Shown here: in pieces, positions 15,426 to 24,022 of the stretch
Numbering within the stretch: the stretch's first letter is position 1
Layout: each line of letters opens with the position of its first letter
Assembly (NCBI GenBank): GCA_019638255.1
Contig: JAHBUD010000005.1
Location: 1-37,433 of the forward strand
DNA length: 37,433 nucleotides
Source of the DNA: Cyclobacteriaceae bacterium
Lineage (GTDB): Bacteria; Bacteroidota; Bacteroidia; Cytophagales; Cyclobacteriaceae
Reading direction: 5' to 3'
The notes under the pieces: generated by a model
What the model saw: the letters and a program-made list of their open reading frames with translations, nothing else
What the model was told of the DNA's origin: nothing
Database searches by the model: none
Position numbers and translations under genes: made by a program

Positions 15426-16567
15426 CGCTTCAGCGATAAGTAGCCGGTTTTAACTTCCTTATTATCGACCTCAATCTTGTAGAAGTAATTACCGGTTGGT
15501 AATTCATTGCCATTAATATCTGTTCCTGAAAATCGTTTTCCGGAAACGGTATCATCATAGTTTTCCATTTCAAACACCCTGTCGCCCCAACGGTTAAAAA
15601 TCGAAACTTTATTAGGGAATGGGAGGTTGGCAATACGCATATACCGGTTAAGGTCGAAACCTGTTGGCGCAATCGCATTAAATACAACAATACCGGAATT
15701 GTCGGCACTGGCTACTGCCAATAACGTACGCGATGGTGATTGAGCACTGGTTACACTGCCGGTCGAAGCAGATCCCGTAACATTCGATTGGCTCAGGCTC
15801 ACAAAAGGATCATTGAGTGCTGAGGCTTCTGCAACCACAAATGATTGTACATTATTTCCCAGACTGTTTTCATCGCGGACAGGCAACGTAACCGTAGCGT
15901 TTTGAAGGGATCCGCTTGCAACTGTTACTGTAAAATAGCGCTGATCAGAGATGCCGTTTAACGAACTGGATTTAAGAAGATTACTACTGCCTAGTTCTGT
16001 GGTTGATGCTACGATCTGTGCATTGGATGTAATTCCATTAACCTGAATTGGAAGGTATACCGAACCATTTCCTAACGGAAACAACTTGGTACCCGTTCCG
16101 GAATGCTGCACGGCACCCTGAACATGGGATTGGTCAGAACCTCCGGTAATCACTGCAGTTTCATCAAAAATAATTTTCGAGTTGTTTTCGGCTACCATAA
16201 TGCCGTTGGTGAGGATGAGTTCGCGCTCCACAACAATATCCGCCAGGAATTTTTTAACGCCTCCACCTTCAATGGTTAGCCAACTAAAAGCTTGGGCATT
16301 GTGATTGATGATTTGCTCATCACTGGTGCTGTTGAACGTTATACGTCCTTCACCTGGATTGTACGTGCCTGTGTTAAGCCACACACCCCCCATGACAAGT
16401 GAACCGTTGTTGGTAAGGGTACCGTTGTTGACAAGGCTTTCTTTCACTACCAGGATACTTCCATTGGTAACATTAACCGTTGCAGAATTTGAAATAAAAA
16501 ATCCTTGGCCAAAGGTTAGGGCTGGGATGATAAATAAGCTGAGCAGAAATAATTTCATCTTAATCAT
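15422..16567 (-). CDS. secreted protein with type IX secretion type B (gliding-motility-associated) C-terminal domain
   Basis: About 381 residues. The frame is open further upstream to an ATG at 16606, but the signal peptide MKLFLLSLFIIPALTFGQG fits a start at 16567 (MIKMKLF) or 16558; the 16567 ATG overlaps the upstream stop in ATGATTAA. The first half has short beta-rich repeats with NGTLTNNGSLVMGG, as in cell-surface beta-helix or filler regions. The last ~85 residues match the CHU_C/type B sorting domain: VSIFNRWGDRVFEMENYDD, then LPTGNYFYKIE and the final KTGYLSLKR. In the phylum this signal directs export by the Por/T9SS machinery and attachment to or release from the cell surface. It is the third gene of a probable operon with two fibre-like proteins. 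Confidence 0.85.
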   Translation of the reverse strand: MIKMKLFLLSLFIIPALTFGQGFFISNSATVNVTNGSILVVKESLVNNGTLTNNGSLVMGGVWLNTGTYNPGEGRITFNSTSDEQIINHNAQAFSWLTIEGGGVKKFLADIVVERELILTNGIMVAENNSKIIFDETAVITGGSDQSHVQGAVQHSGTGTKLFPLGNGSVYLPIQVNGITSNAQIVASTTELGSSNLLKSSSLNGISDQRYFTVTVASGSLQNATVTLPVRDENSLGNNVQSFVVAEASALNDPFVSLSQSNVTGSASTGSVTSAQSPSRTLLAVASADNSGIVVFNAIAPTGFDLNRYMRIANLPFPNKVSIFNRWGDRVFEMENYDDTVSGKRFSGTDINGNELPTGNYFYKIEVDNKEVKTGYLSLKR

Positions 16568-19478
16568 TTTTAATTGAGGTATTGAGATTTTGAGTTCTTG
16601 GCGCATTTCTTAGTTTCTGGTTTATCGGTTGTGCTCTTTCGTTACGAAATGCTTCCAGAGCTGCATCATGACCGATTCTCATATTGGCAGGCCGGTTATA
16701 CACTTCAGGATATAAGTACTTACCACGCTCATCAGGGGATTTATCTACTTCTACCTGGATTCGGTTACGTTCTGCATAAGGATCTTTTCTTATACCGGTA
16801 ACTTGCCAGGATACTTTCATACCAGCATTTCCACCAGCTATCGTGAATTGATTGCCCTGAATTTCTTTCGATATAAATACTGGCGCATGTCCTCCAATAC
16901 ACGTAAGCAGGTAACGAAAATCTTTATTTAAGGCGCTGAACCAGTCGGGTAAAGTAATTATTGCTGTGCCATTCCCATCAAGCGTCACCACACCATCATA
17001 AATGTTTTTCATATCGGGTGACTCAACAAAAGAATGATACAGAAACTTGTTGGTAGGATCAAGCGGGTGATCAATTTTAAAAGAACCTCCACCTTTTGAA
17101 ACGTTGCCCGTAACGCCTAACGTTCCACTAATGGTTGTATTCCCAACAATGTTAACCCTGCCCGAAAAAACTCCCGCAAATCCTTCCGGTGTAGAAAGTC
17201 CAACTATACCCGCGCCAACATTTGAGCCGGTATATTGGCCAACTACTCCGTAACCACCATTTGTTGAAGTAACCCCGAACACTCCAAAAGCACCCTCGCC
17301 CCTCACACCAAATCCACCTGCGCTTGGGGCTATTGCAGAAATAGCCGGTGCATTGACATTTGCAGCACTGGTGCTCGCAAAAAGTGCAGGGGTGTTTGTG
17401 GCCGCAGCATTACCCTGCTCCGCTTGAATGGCGGGACCTAATCCATTATTAATGGCCCTTAACCCCCAGCCAAAATCGTTTCCATTTGAATATTGAAAAT
17501 AGCCGGCTGCAGAATTTGATCCATTGGCACCTACCTCTAGTGCATTACTCTTACTGGAAAGGTTGTCCAGAACAAATCTTCCTGCAGACCCATCACCTGA
17601 AGTAGTTGTTATACTAAACAGAGGGCCTGCTGCTGCTGAAGACGCTGCATAGGGCAAAGTAATTCCTCCGGTTGCATCAGCAGCTGGTGCCCATTGCGTA
17701 CCATTCCATTTCAACACCTGGTTAAGTGCTGGTGCCGTATTCGCCACGGGCCTGCTTTGTATTTGCACAACTGTTGGGTTGGGATAAGTGCCACCAAGGT
17801 TTCCACCGGCTGCACCTCCGGGTGCAACACCGGCTATCGTTGTATTTCCAGCGGCCGTTAATCTGCCTTGAGCATCGACCGTAAAGTTTGGTACCTGTGT
17901 GGCTGATCCGTAGGAACCTGCTGTTACGGTGGTGTTGGCCAACTTCACTGCTGTTACCGCTCCGTTGTTGATTTTGGCCGTAGTAATTGCATTATCGCGA
18001 AGGTGATTGGTCGTTACAGCTCGGTTAGCATCAGTAGTGGCATCACTTCGTAATTCAGTTGCCGTAACACCATTGGGCGCAATGCTGATAGTGCCTGTTG
18101 TGGTAATCGGGCCACCCGCCAAGCCTGTGCCCGTTGCAATGTTGGTTACCGTGCCTGATGATGCAGCTGACCATACTGGAACTCCGGCTGTTGTTGTTAG
18201 AACTTGTCCGTTTGCTCCAGGTGCTAGCTTGCTCACCGCAAGAGCTGCTGTGTTGCTTACATCGGCATTGGTAATGGTTCCGTCTAAAATCTTAGCCGAG
18301 TTGACCGATCCATCGGCAAGATCAACCGTAGCAACTGAACCATCTGCAATCTTGGCTGAATTGATCGCACTGCTTGAAATTGTTAACGCTCCGGATGATG
18401 CAAATGTCGCATCACCACTTACCGTTACCGCAATATTGGATGCACCATTGTTTGTAATCAATTGTCCAGACGCTAAGGCGGGTAGCGTTCCGGCACCTGT
18501 ATCATCTGTCTGCGGTACCCAAGCAATACCATTCCATTTTAATACTTGCCCGACAGCAGCACCAGCCTGAGTAAGTTTTCCTGGAGCAACATTAGCAATC
18601 TTAACATCGGTTATTGCATTGTTGGCAATGTCAGCCGTGGCTATAGTACCATCCAAAATTTTTGCTGAGGTAATCGCATTATCACGAAGGTGATTGGTTG
18701 TAACAGCGCGGTTAGCATCGGTAGTGGCATCACTTCGTAATTCAGTTGCCGTAACACCCATGGCTGCAATACTGATGGTACCCGTTGTTGTAATCGGGCC
18801 ACCCGCTAAGCCTGTACCAGTGGCAATGTTGGTCACAGTTCCTGATCCTCCGGTTGTTTCGTTTTGCGGTACCCAGGTTGTTCCGTTCCATTTTAACACT
18901 TGTCCTGTAGTGGCTCCAGCTTGTGTAAGCTTTCCGGGCGCAACGTTTGCAATCTTAACATCCGTTACAGCGTTGTTGGCCAAATCAGCTGTGGCGATAG
19001 TGCCGTCCAAAATTTTTGCCGATGTAATGGCATTGTTAGCAACTGTGGGATTTGGATAAGTGCCTGTTAAATCACCGCCTGCATTGCCACCTGGTACAGT
19101 TCCGGTAAGGTTAACATTGTTACCCCCGGTAATCGTCAATAGTCCCGTAACGGGGTTATATGATAAGGTCTGGCTATCTGTTCCGGTACTGTCTTCAATT
19201 ACAACCCATGCAGTACCTCCCCAGTAATAGAATTTATTGGTGTCTGTATCAAATACCAATAACCCCTTTTCATTGGTTCCTAAAGTGTTGGTAAAGGAGG
19301 TGGCTGTTCGCTGCCCGGTCGTAAACCGGGGAACTAAAAAACCTTGATTATTGCCCGGGGATCGCAAATCAAGAACTGCTCTTGCATTTGGATTATCCGT
19401 GCCAATACCAACCTGTGCCACAGCCAACGATGTTGAGGTCATAAAAAACACCAAGAGGATTCGATTTAGCGTTTTCAT
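16560..19478 (-). CDS. repetitive tail-fibre-like secreted protein with C-terminal globular domain
   Basis: 972 residues. After a signal peptide (MKTLNRILLVFFM..., ending near VAQVG) comes the N-terminal module VGIGTDNPNARAVLDL...GFLVPRFTT, ending in FYYWGGTAWVVIED, found in many Bacteroidota surface proteins. Residues 110-650 are built from repeats: GDLTGTYPNPTVANNAITSA, GQVLKWNGTTWVPQ, TATELRSDATTDANRAVTT. These resemble phage tail-fibre shaft repeats that trimerise. A beta-rich Gly/Ala region follows. Residues 799-930 form a globular C-terminal domain (SFKIDHPLDPTNKFLYHSF, WQVTGIRKDPYAE) that I recall at the end of other bacterial fibre-like proteins and which has no clear name. The last 40 residues are polar. 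No type IX sorting tail is evident. It shares its first 130 residues with the upstream gene product. Confidence 0.8.
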   Translation of the reverse strand: MKTLNRILLVFFMTSTSLAVAQVGIGTDNPNARAVLDLRSPGNNQGFLVPRFTTGQRTATSFTNTLGTNEKGLLVFDTDTNKFYYWGGTAWVVIEDSTGTDSQTLSYNPVTGLLTITGGNNVNLTGTVPGGNAGGDLTGTYPNPTVANNAITSAKILDGTIATADLANNAVTDVKIANVAPGKLTQAGATTGQVLKWNGTTWVPQNETTGGSGTVTNIATGTGLAGGPITTTGTISIAAMGVTATELRSDATTDANRAVTTNHLRDNAITSAKILDGTIATADIANNAITDVKIANVAPGKLTQAGAAVGQVLKWNGIAWVPQTDDTGAGTLPALASGQLITNNGASNIAVTVSGDATFASSGALTISSSAINSAKIADGSVATVDLADGSVNSAKILDGTITNADVSNTAALAVSKLAPGANGQVLTTTAGVPVWSAASSGTVTNIATGTGLAGGPITTTGTISIAPNGVTATELRSDATTDANRAVTTNHLRDNAITTAKINNGAVTAVKLANTTVTAGSYGSATQVPNFTVDAQGRLTAAGNTTIAGVAPGGAAGGNLGGTYPNPTVVQIQSRPVANTAPALNQVLKWNGTQWAPAADATGGITLPYAASSAAAGPLFSITTTSGDGSAGRFVLDNLSSKSNALEVGANGSNSAAGYFQYSNGNDFGWGLRAINNGLGPAIQAEQGNAAATNTPALFASTSAANVNAPAISAIAPSAGGFGVRGEGAFGVFGVTSTNGGYGVVGQYTGSNVGAGIVGLSTPEGFAGVFSGRVNIVGNTTISGTLGVTGNVSKGGGSFKIDHPLDPTNKFLYHSFVESPDMKNIYDGVVTLDGNGTAIITLPDWFSALNKDFRYLLTCIGGHAPVFISKEIQGNQFTIAGGNAGMKVSWQVTGIRKDPYAERNRIQVEVDKSPDERGKYLYPEVYNRPANMRIGHDAALEAFRNERAQPINQKLRNAPRTQNLNTSIKND
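17982..18157 (-). repeat. direct DNA repeat inside the fibre-like gene, copy 1
   Basis: About 175 bp, encoding TNHLRDNAIT and the ATGTGLAGGPITTTGTISIA segment, is nearly identical to 18669-18845. Most differences are at third codon positions, with a few bases changing residues (APNGV versus AAMGV). Confidence 0.8.
18669..18845 (-). repeat. direct DNA repeat inside the fibre-like gene, copy 2
   Basis: Second copy of the block at 17982-18157, about 690 bp away in the same orientation. The exact edges are approximate because the neighbouring repeats are also related. Confidence 0.8.
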
Positions 19479-19612
19479 CTTTAATTTGTTTTAAAGCAGA
19501 CTGTTCTAAACAACTAAGGTATATTCCGATAGACAATGACCATTGTAAAAAACCGAATACACCCAGATCAATCCACATTAATTCAAATTTGTAACTGAAT
19601 TTACAAAGTCCT

Positions 19613-22600
19613 TCAATTTCTGCTTGATACAGGCTTCTCCGCGTGTTGAATCTCCTTTTTCAATTGCTGGATTTCAGCCAGTAACTGGTTTATGCTTCGG
19701 CTTTGATTTTCCAGTGTTTCAACCTGTTCCTGAAGTAATGTTACCTGATTTTCGAGGTTCCTGATCAATCCATTTTGTTCTTGCACAGCCTTAACCAACG
19801 GAGCGACAAAATCGGTGTACCGTAATCCGAGTGTCCGGTCATCATCGCCACCAACTGTTAAAATTGCGTTGCTATTGCCTACCAATTGCTCAATATCCTG
19901 CGCAATGAATCCCCAGTTCAATCGCGTGTCGCTCAAATTTTTCATTTGGTAACTAACCGGACGGAGGTTCATGATAAAATCAAGACCTTGATCAAGATCC
20001 CTTATTTGTGTCTTCAACCGTCTGTCCGAAGAAGCCGTGAAAGCTACCTCGCCTTCAATCACGGTAACGGTTGTATTTCCAATACGGACTTTGTTACTGG
20101 CGTTCACAATAGCACCCTCACCAATGGCGGTTGAATTATTTAAGTTATTGACACTAACATCTGCTCCTCGTCCTACTAAGGTAAGTCGCGTTCCTAGTGT
20201 ATTTGTGGTAGCAACTGTTGTTCCAATAAAGGTATTAAAGAAACCAGTGGTGGTGTTCTCTCCAGCTCGTTCGCCCAACATGGTATTACCTGTTCCTGTT
20301 GTCACATTCCACCCTGCCTTCTCTCCAATAAAAGTGCTGATATTGGCTGATGTTGCAAATTCACCGGCTTGCGCCCCAACAAACGTATTTCCTTGATGGT
20401 TACCAGCCCTACCTGCACGCCATCCAATCATTGTACTCAAACCTAAATTAGTGTGGTTTTCCGCTGCCTGAGTTCCAATAAACACATTGAAGTTTCCGGT
20501 ATTATTGGCCCCTGCCCTCCAGCCAAAAAATCCATTATCCGTTCCCGCAGTAGCTACCTGATCGCCCGCGAATAAATTGCGGGTTCCGATATTATTGATC
20601 AAGGCATTCGGGCCAACATTGGCCCACACGGCAACACCGCCACCCGATGTTGTCAACACTTGTCCAGACGTACCAACCGAAACTTTAGAAACATCGATAG
20701 CCGCACTACCGCTGATGTCAGCATTCACGATTGTTCCATCTACAATTTTTGCAGAAGTTATGACGTTGTTTGCAATGTTAGGATTAGGATAGGTGCCTGT
20801 GAGTTCTCCTCCAGCTGCACCTCCGGGAGTAACTCCTGCTATGGCGGTATTTCCGGCTGCGGTTAATCTACCTTGTGCATCTACTGTGAAGTTCGGTACC
20901 TGTGTTGCTGAACCATATGATCCAGCCAATACGGCAGTATTGGCTAAATTCAAACCGGTATTAAACGTACCCGTAACCTGACCAGCTGCGGGAGTTTCTG
21001 TTTCCAGTACAACCGCTGTATTCAATCGGTTCGTATTAATCGTTCCTGTGGTAGCTGCATCGTTAACTGCTGTTACAATGTTTGTACCTGCAGCTGCGGA
21101 TATTGTAGGATTTGGATAAGTGCCTGCTAAATTTCCACCGGCCGTACCACCTGGCGCAACACCAGCAATGGTTGTGTTACCGGCTGCAGTAAGTCTTCCT
21201 TGTGCGTCAACGGTAAAGTTTGGCACCTGCGTAGCCGAACCATAAGGGCCTGCAGTAACGGTTGTGTTTGCCAGATTCAATCCTGAATTAAACGTACCCG
21301 TAACCTGACCAGCAGCAGGCGTTTCTGTTTCCAGTACAACCGCTGCATTCAATCGGTTGGTATTAATTGTTCCGGTTGTGGCTGCATTGTTCACTGCCGC
21401 TACAACATTATTACCAGCACCCACTGCCAATGTTGGTGAAGGATAGGTTCCTGTTAAATCTCCAGCCGCAGCTCCACCCGGTGTTACTCCACTGATCGGT
21501 ATGCCTGATGCCGCTACAATCCTTCCTTGAGCATCTACCGTAATTTGCGGAACAGTGGTAGCGTTCCCGTAGGATGCAGCCGTTACTCCAGTGTTGGTTA
21601 AGCTTATTGTACCCGTAGCAGTAATAGGTCCACCGGTTAATCCTGTACCGGTTGCCACACTAGTTACAGTTCCGGTACCAACATTATCAATCTGAGGTGC
21701 CCATGCAGTTCCGTTCCATTTCAATACCTGGCCAACAGCCGCTCCGGATTGTGTAATTTTTCCAGGTGCAACGGTTGAAATTTTTATGTCACTTACTGAA
21801 CCATCGGCTAAATCTGCGTTAGCGATAGTGCCGTCTAAAATCTTTGCCGAGGTAACAGCATTATTTGAAATGGTGAGCGTACCCGTTGAAGCAAATGTTG
21901 CATCACCACCCATGGTAACCGCAATATTGGAAGCACCATTATTAGTAATCAATTGCGCGCTGGCCAATGAAGGCAATGTACCCACTCCTGTCTCATCCGC
22001 TTGAGGTACCCATGCGGCCCCATTCCATTTTAGTACCTGACCTACGGCTGCCCCGGACTGTGTTATTTTTCCAGGTGCTACATTGGCAATTTTTGCATCG
22101 GTTACTGCATTGTTGGCAATTAATGGATTTGGATAAGCTCCGCTCAAATCACCGCCTGCGGCTCCACTTGGCGGTGGCATTGCAGACCATGTTGGTGTGG
22201 TACCTGAAGTTAAAAGTACCTGGCCATTGGTACCGCCCGCCATTTTTGATATAGCAATGGCTGCTGTATTACTGATGTCAGCATTAACGATTGTGCCATC
22301 GACAATCTTCTCGGAGGTGATGGCATTATTTGCAAGAGTAGGGTTTGGATAAGTGCCGCTTAAATCTCCACCCGCTGTACCACCCGGAGGAGTGCCTGAA
22401 ATATCCACCGTGTTACCACCTGTAATACTCAATCCACCGGTAGCCGAATCAAAAGAAAGTGTTTGATTGTCCGTGCCAGTACTGTCTTCAATTACGGTCC
22501 ACGCACTGCCACTCCAATAGTAGAACTTATCGGTATCGGTATCGAATATGAGCAAGCCTTTATGAGTTGCTGAAAGCTCATTGACAAAGGCTGGAGCTGT

Positions 22601-22777
22601 ACGTTGTGCAGTGGTTAAACGCGGAACAAGTAATCCCTGATTGTTACCCGGAGACCGGAGGTCCAGTACTGCCCGAGCGTTTGGATTATCGGTTCCAATG
22701 CCCACCTGGGCATACAAAGTTGTAGTAGCCACAATAGCTAAGACGGCTAAAAAAAGCTGTCGGTAAGGTCTTTTCAT
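19613..22777 (-). CDS. repetitive fibre-like secreted protein with YadA-like head and C-terminal S74 (endosialidase-type) intramolecular chaperone
   Basis: 1054 residues. A signal peptide (MKRPYRQLFLAVLAIVATTT, cut near YAQ) precedes the VGIGTDNPNARAVLDL module shared with the downstream paralogue. Residues 120-720 are shaft repeats of the SGTYPNPTLANNAIT, GQVLKWNGAAWVPQ and GSATQVPNFTVDAQGRLTAA types. Residues 724-916 look like a YadA-type left-handed beta-roll head (repeated FIGxxAG). The C-terminus is a peptidase S74 chaperone: S917-D-R-R-L-K922, the Ser/Lys motif for self-cleavage, then LRPVSYQMKN, NWGFIAQDIEQ, YTDFVAPLVKAVQEQ and a coiled coil (about 1000-1045). In phage fibres this domain drives trimerisation and cuts itself off. 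No phage genes are nearby, so a cell-surface or shed fibre is the likely product. Confidence 0.85.
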   Translation of the reverse strand: MKRPYRQLFLAVLAIVATTTLYAQVGIGTDNPNARAVLDLRSPGNNQGLLVPRLTTAQRTAPAFVNELSATHKGLLIFDTDTDKFYYWSGSAWTVIEDSTGTDNQTLSFDSATGGLSITGGNTVDISGTPPGGTAGGDLSGTYPNPTLANNAITSEKIVDGTIVNADISNTAAIAISKMAGGTNGQVLLTSGTTPTWSAMPPPSGAAGGDLSGAYPNPLIANNAVTDAKIANVAPGKITQSGAAVGQVLKWNGAAWVPQADETGVGTLPSLASAQLITNNGASNIAVTMGGDATFASTGTLTISNNAVTSAKILDGTIANADLADGSVSDIKISTVAPGKITQSGAAVGQVLKWNGTAWAPQIDNVGTGTVTSVATGTGLTGGPITATGTISLTNTGVTAASYGNATTVPQITVDAQGRIVAASGIPISGVTPGGAAAGDLTGTYPSPTLAVGAGNNVVAAVNNAATTGTINTNRLNAAVVLETETPAAGQVTGTFNSGLNLANTTVTAGPYGSATQVPNFTVDAQGRLTAAGNTTIAGVAPGGTAGGNLAGTYPNPTISAAAGTNIVTAVNDAATTGTINTNRLNTAVVLETETPAAGQVTGTFNTGLNLANTAVLAGSYGSATQVPNFTVDAQGRLTAAGNTAIAGVTPGGAAGGELTGTYPNPNIANNVITSAKIVDGTIVNADISGSAAIDVSKVSVGTSGQVLTTSGGGVAVWANVGPNALINNIGTRNLFAGDQVATAGTDNGFFGWRAGANNTGNFNVFIGTQAAENHTNLGLSTMIGWRAGRAGNHQGNTFVGAQAGEFATSANISTFIGEKAGWNVTTGTGNTMLGERAGENTTTGFFNTFIGTTVATTNTLGTRLTLVGRGADVSVNNLNNSTAIGEGAIVNASNKVRIGNTTVTVIEGEVAFTASSDRRLKTQIRDLDQGLDFIMNLRPVSYQMKNLSDTRLNWGFIAQDIEQLVGNSNAILTVGGDDDRTLGLRYTDFVAPLVKAVQEQNGLIRNLENQVTLLQEQVETLENQSRSINQLLAEIQQLKKEIQHAEKPVSSRN
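20798..21451 (-). repeat. two tandem 327-bp repeats (109 codons each) in the S74 fibre gene
   Basis: Copy 1 is 20798-21124 and copy 2 is 21125-21451. Both encode, in order, an NAATTGTINTNRLN-type block, VVLETETPAAGQVTGTFN, LNLANT and GSATQVPNFTVDAQGRL. The period is an exact multiple of three, so copy number could change without breaking the frame. A related but more diverged copy lies further along (about 21476-21600), and another part-copy lies in the neighbouring gene at 17818-17930. Confidence 0.85.
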
Positions 22778-22814
22778 AAGGTTTAGGATGGTTAAGGAAA
22801 CTGAAAGTACACAA

Positions 22815-22844
22815 TTGCAGCCATATCCAATTATTCTATTTTTG
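22815..22844 (+). promoter_or_regulatory. consensus Bacteroidota promoter of the cystathionine gamma-synthase/lyase gene
   Basis: TTG (22815-22817), exactly 19 nt, then TATTTTTG (22837-22844): a perfect match to TTG-N19-TAnnTTTG. The start codon follows 25 nt after the -7 box. The 92-nt gap is shared with the divergent fibre operon, whose own promoter is not clear. Confidence 0.8.
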
Positions 22845-22869
22845 CTTCTTATTTAAAACCTCTAATCCA

Positions 22870-24015
22870 ATGAAATTCGGCACAAAAGCGGTACATGCGG
22901 GCGTTGAACCAGATCCTTCAACGGGTGCAATCATGACTCCTATCTTCCAAACTTCAACCTATGTGCAGGAAGAACCTGCTAAACATAAAGGCTATGCCTA
23001 CGCACGGGGAGCCAACCCTACCCGAAACGCCCTTCAAAAAAGTATTGCCACACTTGAAAATGCCCGGTATGCCTTGTGCTTCTCTTCCGGAATGGGTGCC
23101 ACCGATACCGTTATCAAACTTTTAAATACCGGGGATGAAGTAATCACCAGCAATGATCTTTATGGAGGCTCTTACCGAATGTTCAAGCGGGTGTACGAGC
23201 GCTTAGGTATTAAATTTCATTTCATTGATTTGACTGATTCATCGAATATCAATGCTCATATCAATGAAAAAACAAAACTGATTTGGCTTGAAACCCCGAG
23301 TAACCCGTTGATGAACATCATCGATATACAAGCTTGCGTAGCTATCGCCAAAAGGAACAACCTTCTTGTTGCCGTTGATAACACTTTTGCTTCGCCTTAC
23401 TTACAAAATCCACTCAGTCTGGGGGCCGACATCGTGATGCACTCGGTAACAAAATACCTAAGTGGTCACTCAGATGTAATTATGGGTGCCTTGGCCACCA
23501 ATAATGAAAAGCTTTTTCAAGAATTGGCATTTATCCAAAACTCGTGCGGTGCTGTTCCGGGCCCTCAGGATTCTTTCCTGGTTTTACGCGGAATCAAAAC
23601 CCTGCACTTGCGCATGGAGCGTCATTGTTCCAATGGCAGAAAAATAGCAGAATACTTGAAGGCTCATCCGAAAGTCGGTCACGTTTATTGGCCCGGTTTT
23701 CCTGATCATCCAAATCATGAAATCGCAAAAAAACAGATGAACGACTTTGGTGGTATGTTATCGTTCACTTTAAAAGATGACAGCCTTGAAAAAGCCATTA
23801 CACTGATGAAAAGTGTAGAACTATTTTCGTTGGCCGAATCGTTAGGGGGTGTTGAGTCGCTGATCAATCACCCCGCATCCATGACACATGCCAGCATACC
23901 CAAGGAAGAACGCATTAAAAATGGTTTAGTTGACTCCTTAATACGGTTGAGTATTGGTATTGAAAATGTTGAGGATCTGATTTCAGATCTGGAGCAGGCG
24001 CTTCAACATACGTAG
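22870..24015 (+). CDS. metB: cystathionine gamma-synthase / gamma-lyase (PLP-dependent trans-sulfuration enzyme)
   Basis: A 381-residue Cys/Met metabolism PLP enzyme. Visible elements are the substrate/PLP segment YAYARGANPTRNALQ (42-56), the PLP-contact SSGMGATD, D170 in VAVDNTFASP, the Schiff-base Lys in HSVTKYLSGHSD (K195), and the C-terminal SLGGVESLINHPASMTHA. It would either join O-acylhomoserine with cysteine (synthase) or split cystathionine (lyase). The two are not safely separated by sequence reading, so the symbol is provisional. Size is standard. It has its own promoter and is convergent with the histidine kinase gene, with only 7 nt between the two stop codons. Confidence 0.88.
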   Translation: MKFGTKAVHAGVEPDPSTGAIMTPIFQTSTYVQEEPAKHKGYAYARGANPTRNALQKSIATLENARYALCFSSGMGATDTVIKLLNTGDEVITSNDLYGGSYRMFKRVYERLGIKFHFIDLTDSSNINAHINEKTKLIWLETPSNPLMNIIDIQACVAIAKRNNLLVAVDNTFASPYLQNPLSLGADIVMHSVTKYLSGHSDVIMGALATNNEKLFQELAFIQNSCGAVPGPQDSFLVLRGIKTLHLRMERHCSNGRKIAEYLKAHPKVGHVYWPGFPDHPNHEIAKKQMNDFGGMLSFTLKDDSLEKAITLMKSVELFSLAESLGGVESLINHPASMTHASIPKEERIKNGLVDSLIRLSIGIENVEDLISDLEQALQHT

Positions 24016-24022
24016 CGATTAG

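Noticed and set aside
18007..18570. 187-codon plus-strand open frame rich in Val/Ala/Pro, and a similar one at 18694-19059
   Set aside because: They are antisense shadows of the repetitive fibre gene; they repeat because the sense strand repeats, and have no protein-like features of their own.
17800..22400. Regularly spaced repeated sequence that could suggest a CRISPR array
   Set aside because: Repeats are long, coding, in frame and of varied sequence; there are no short identical repeats with unique spacers and no cas genes.
15422..22777. Prophage tail-fibre module
   Set aside because: Both fibre-like proteins have Sec signal peptides and no phage structural, lysis or integration gene is present on either side.
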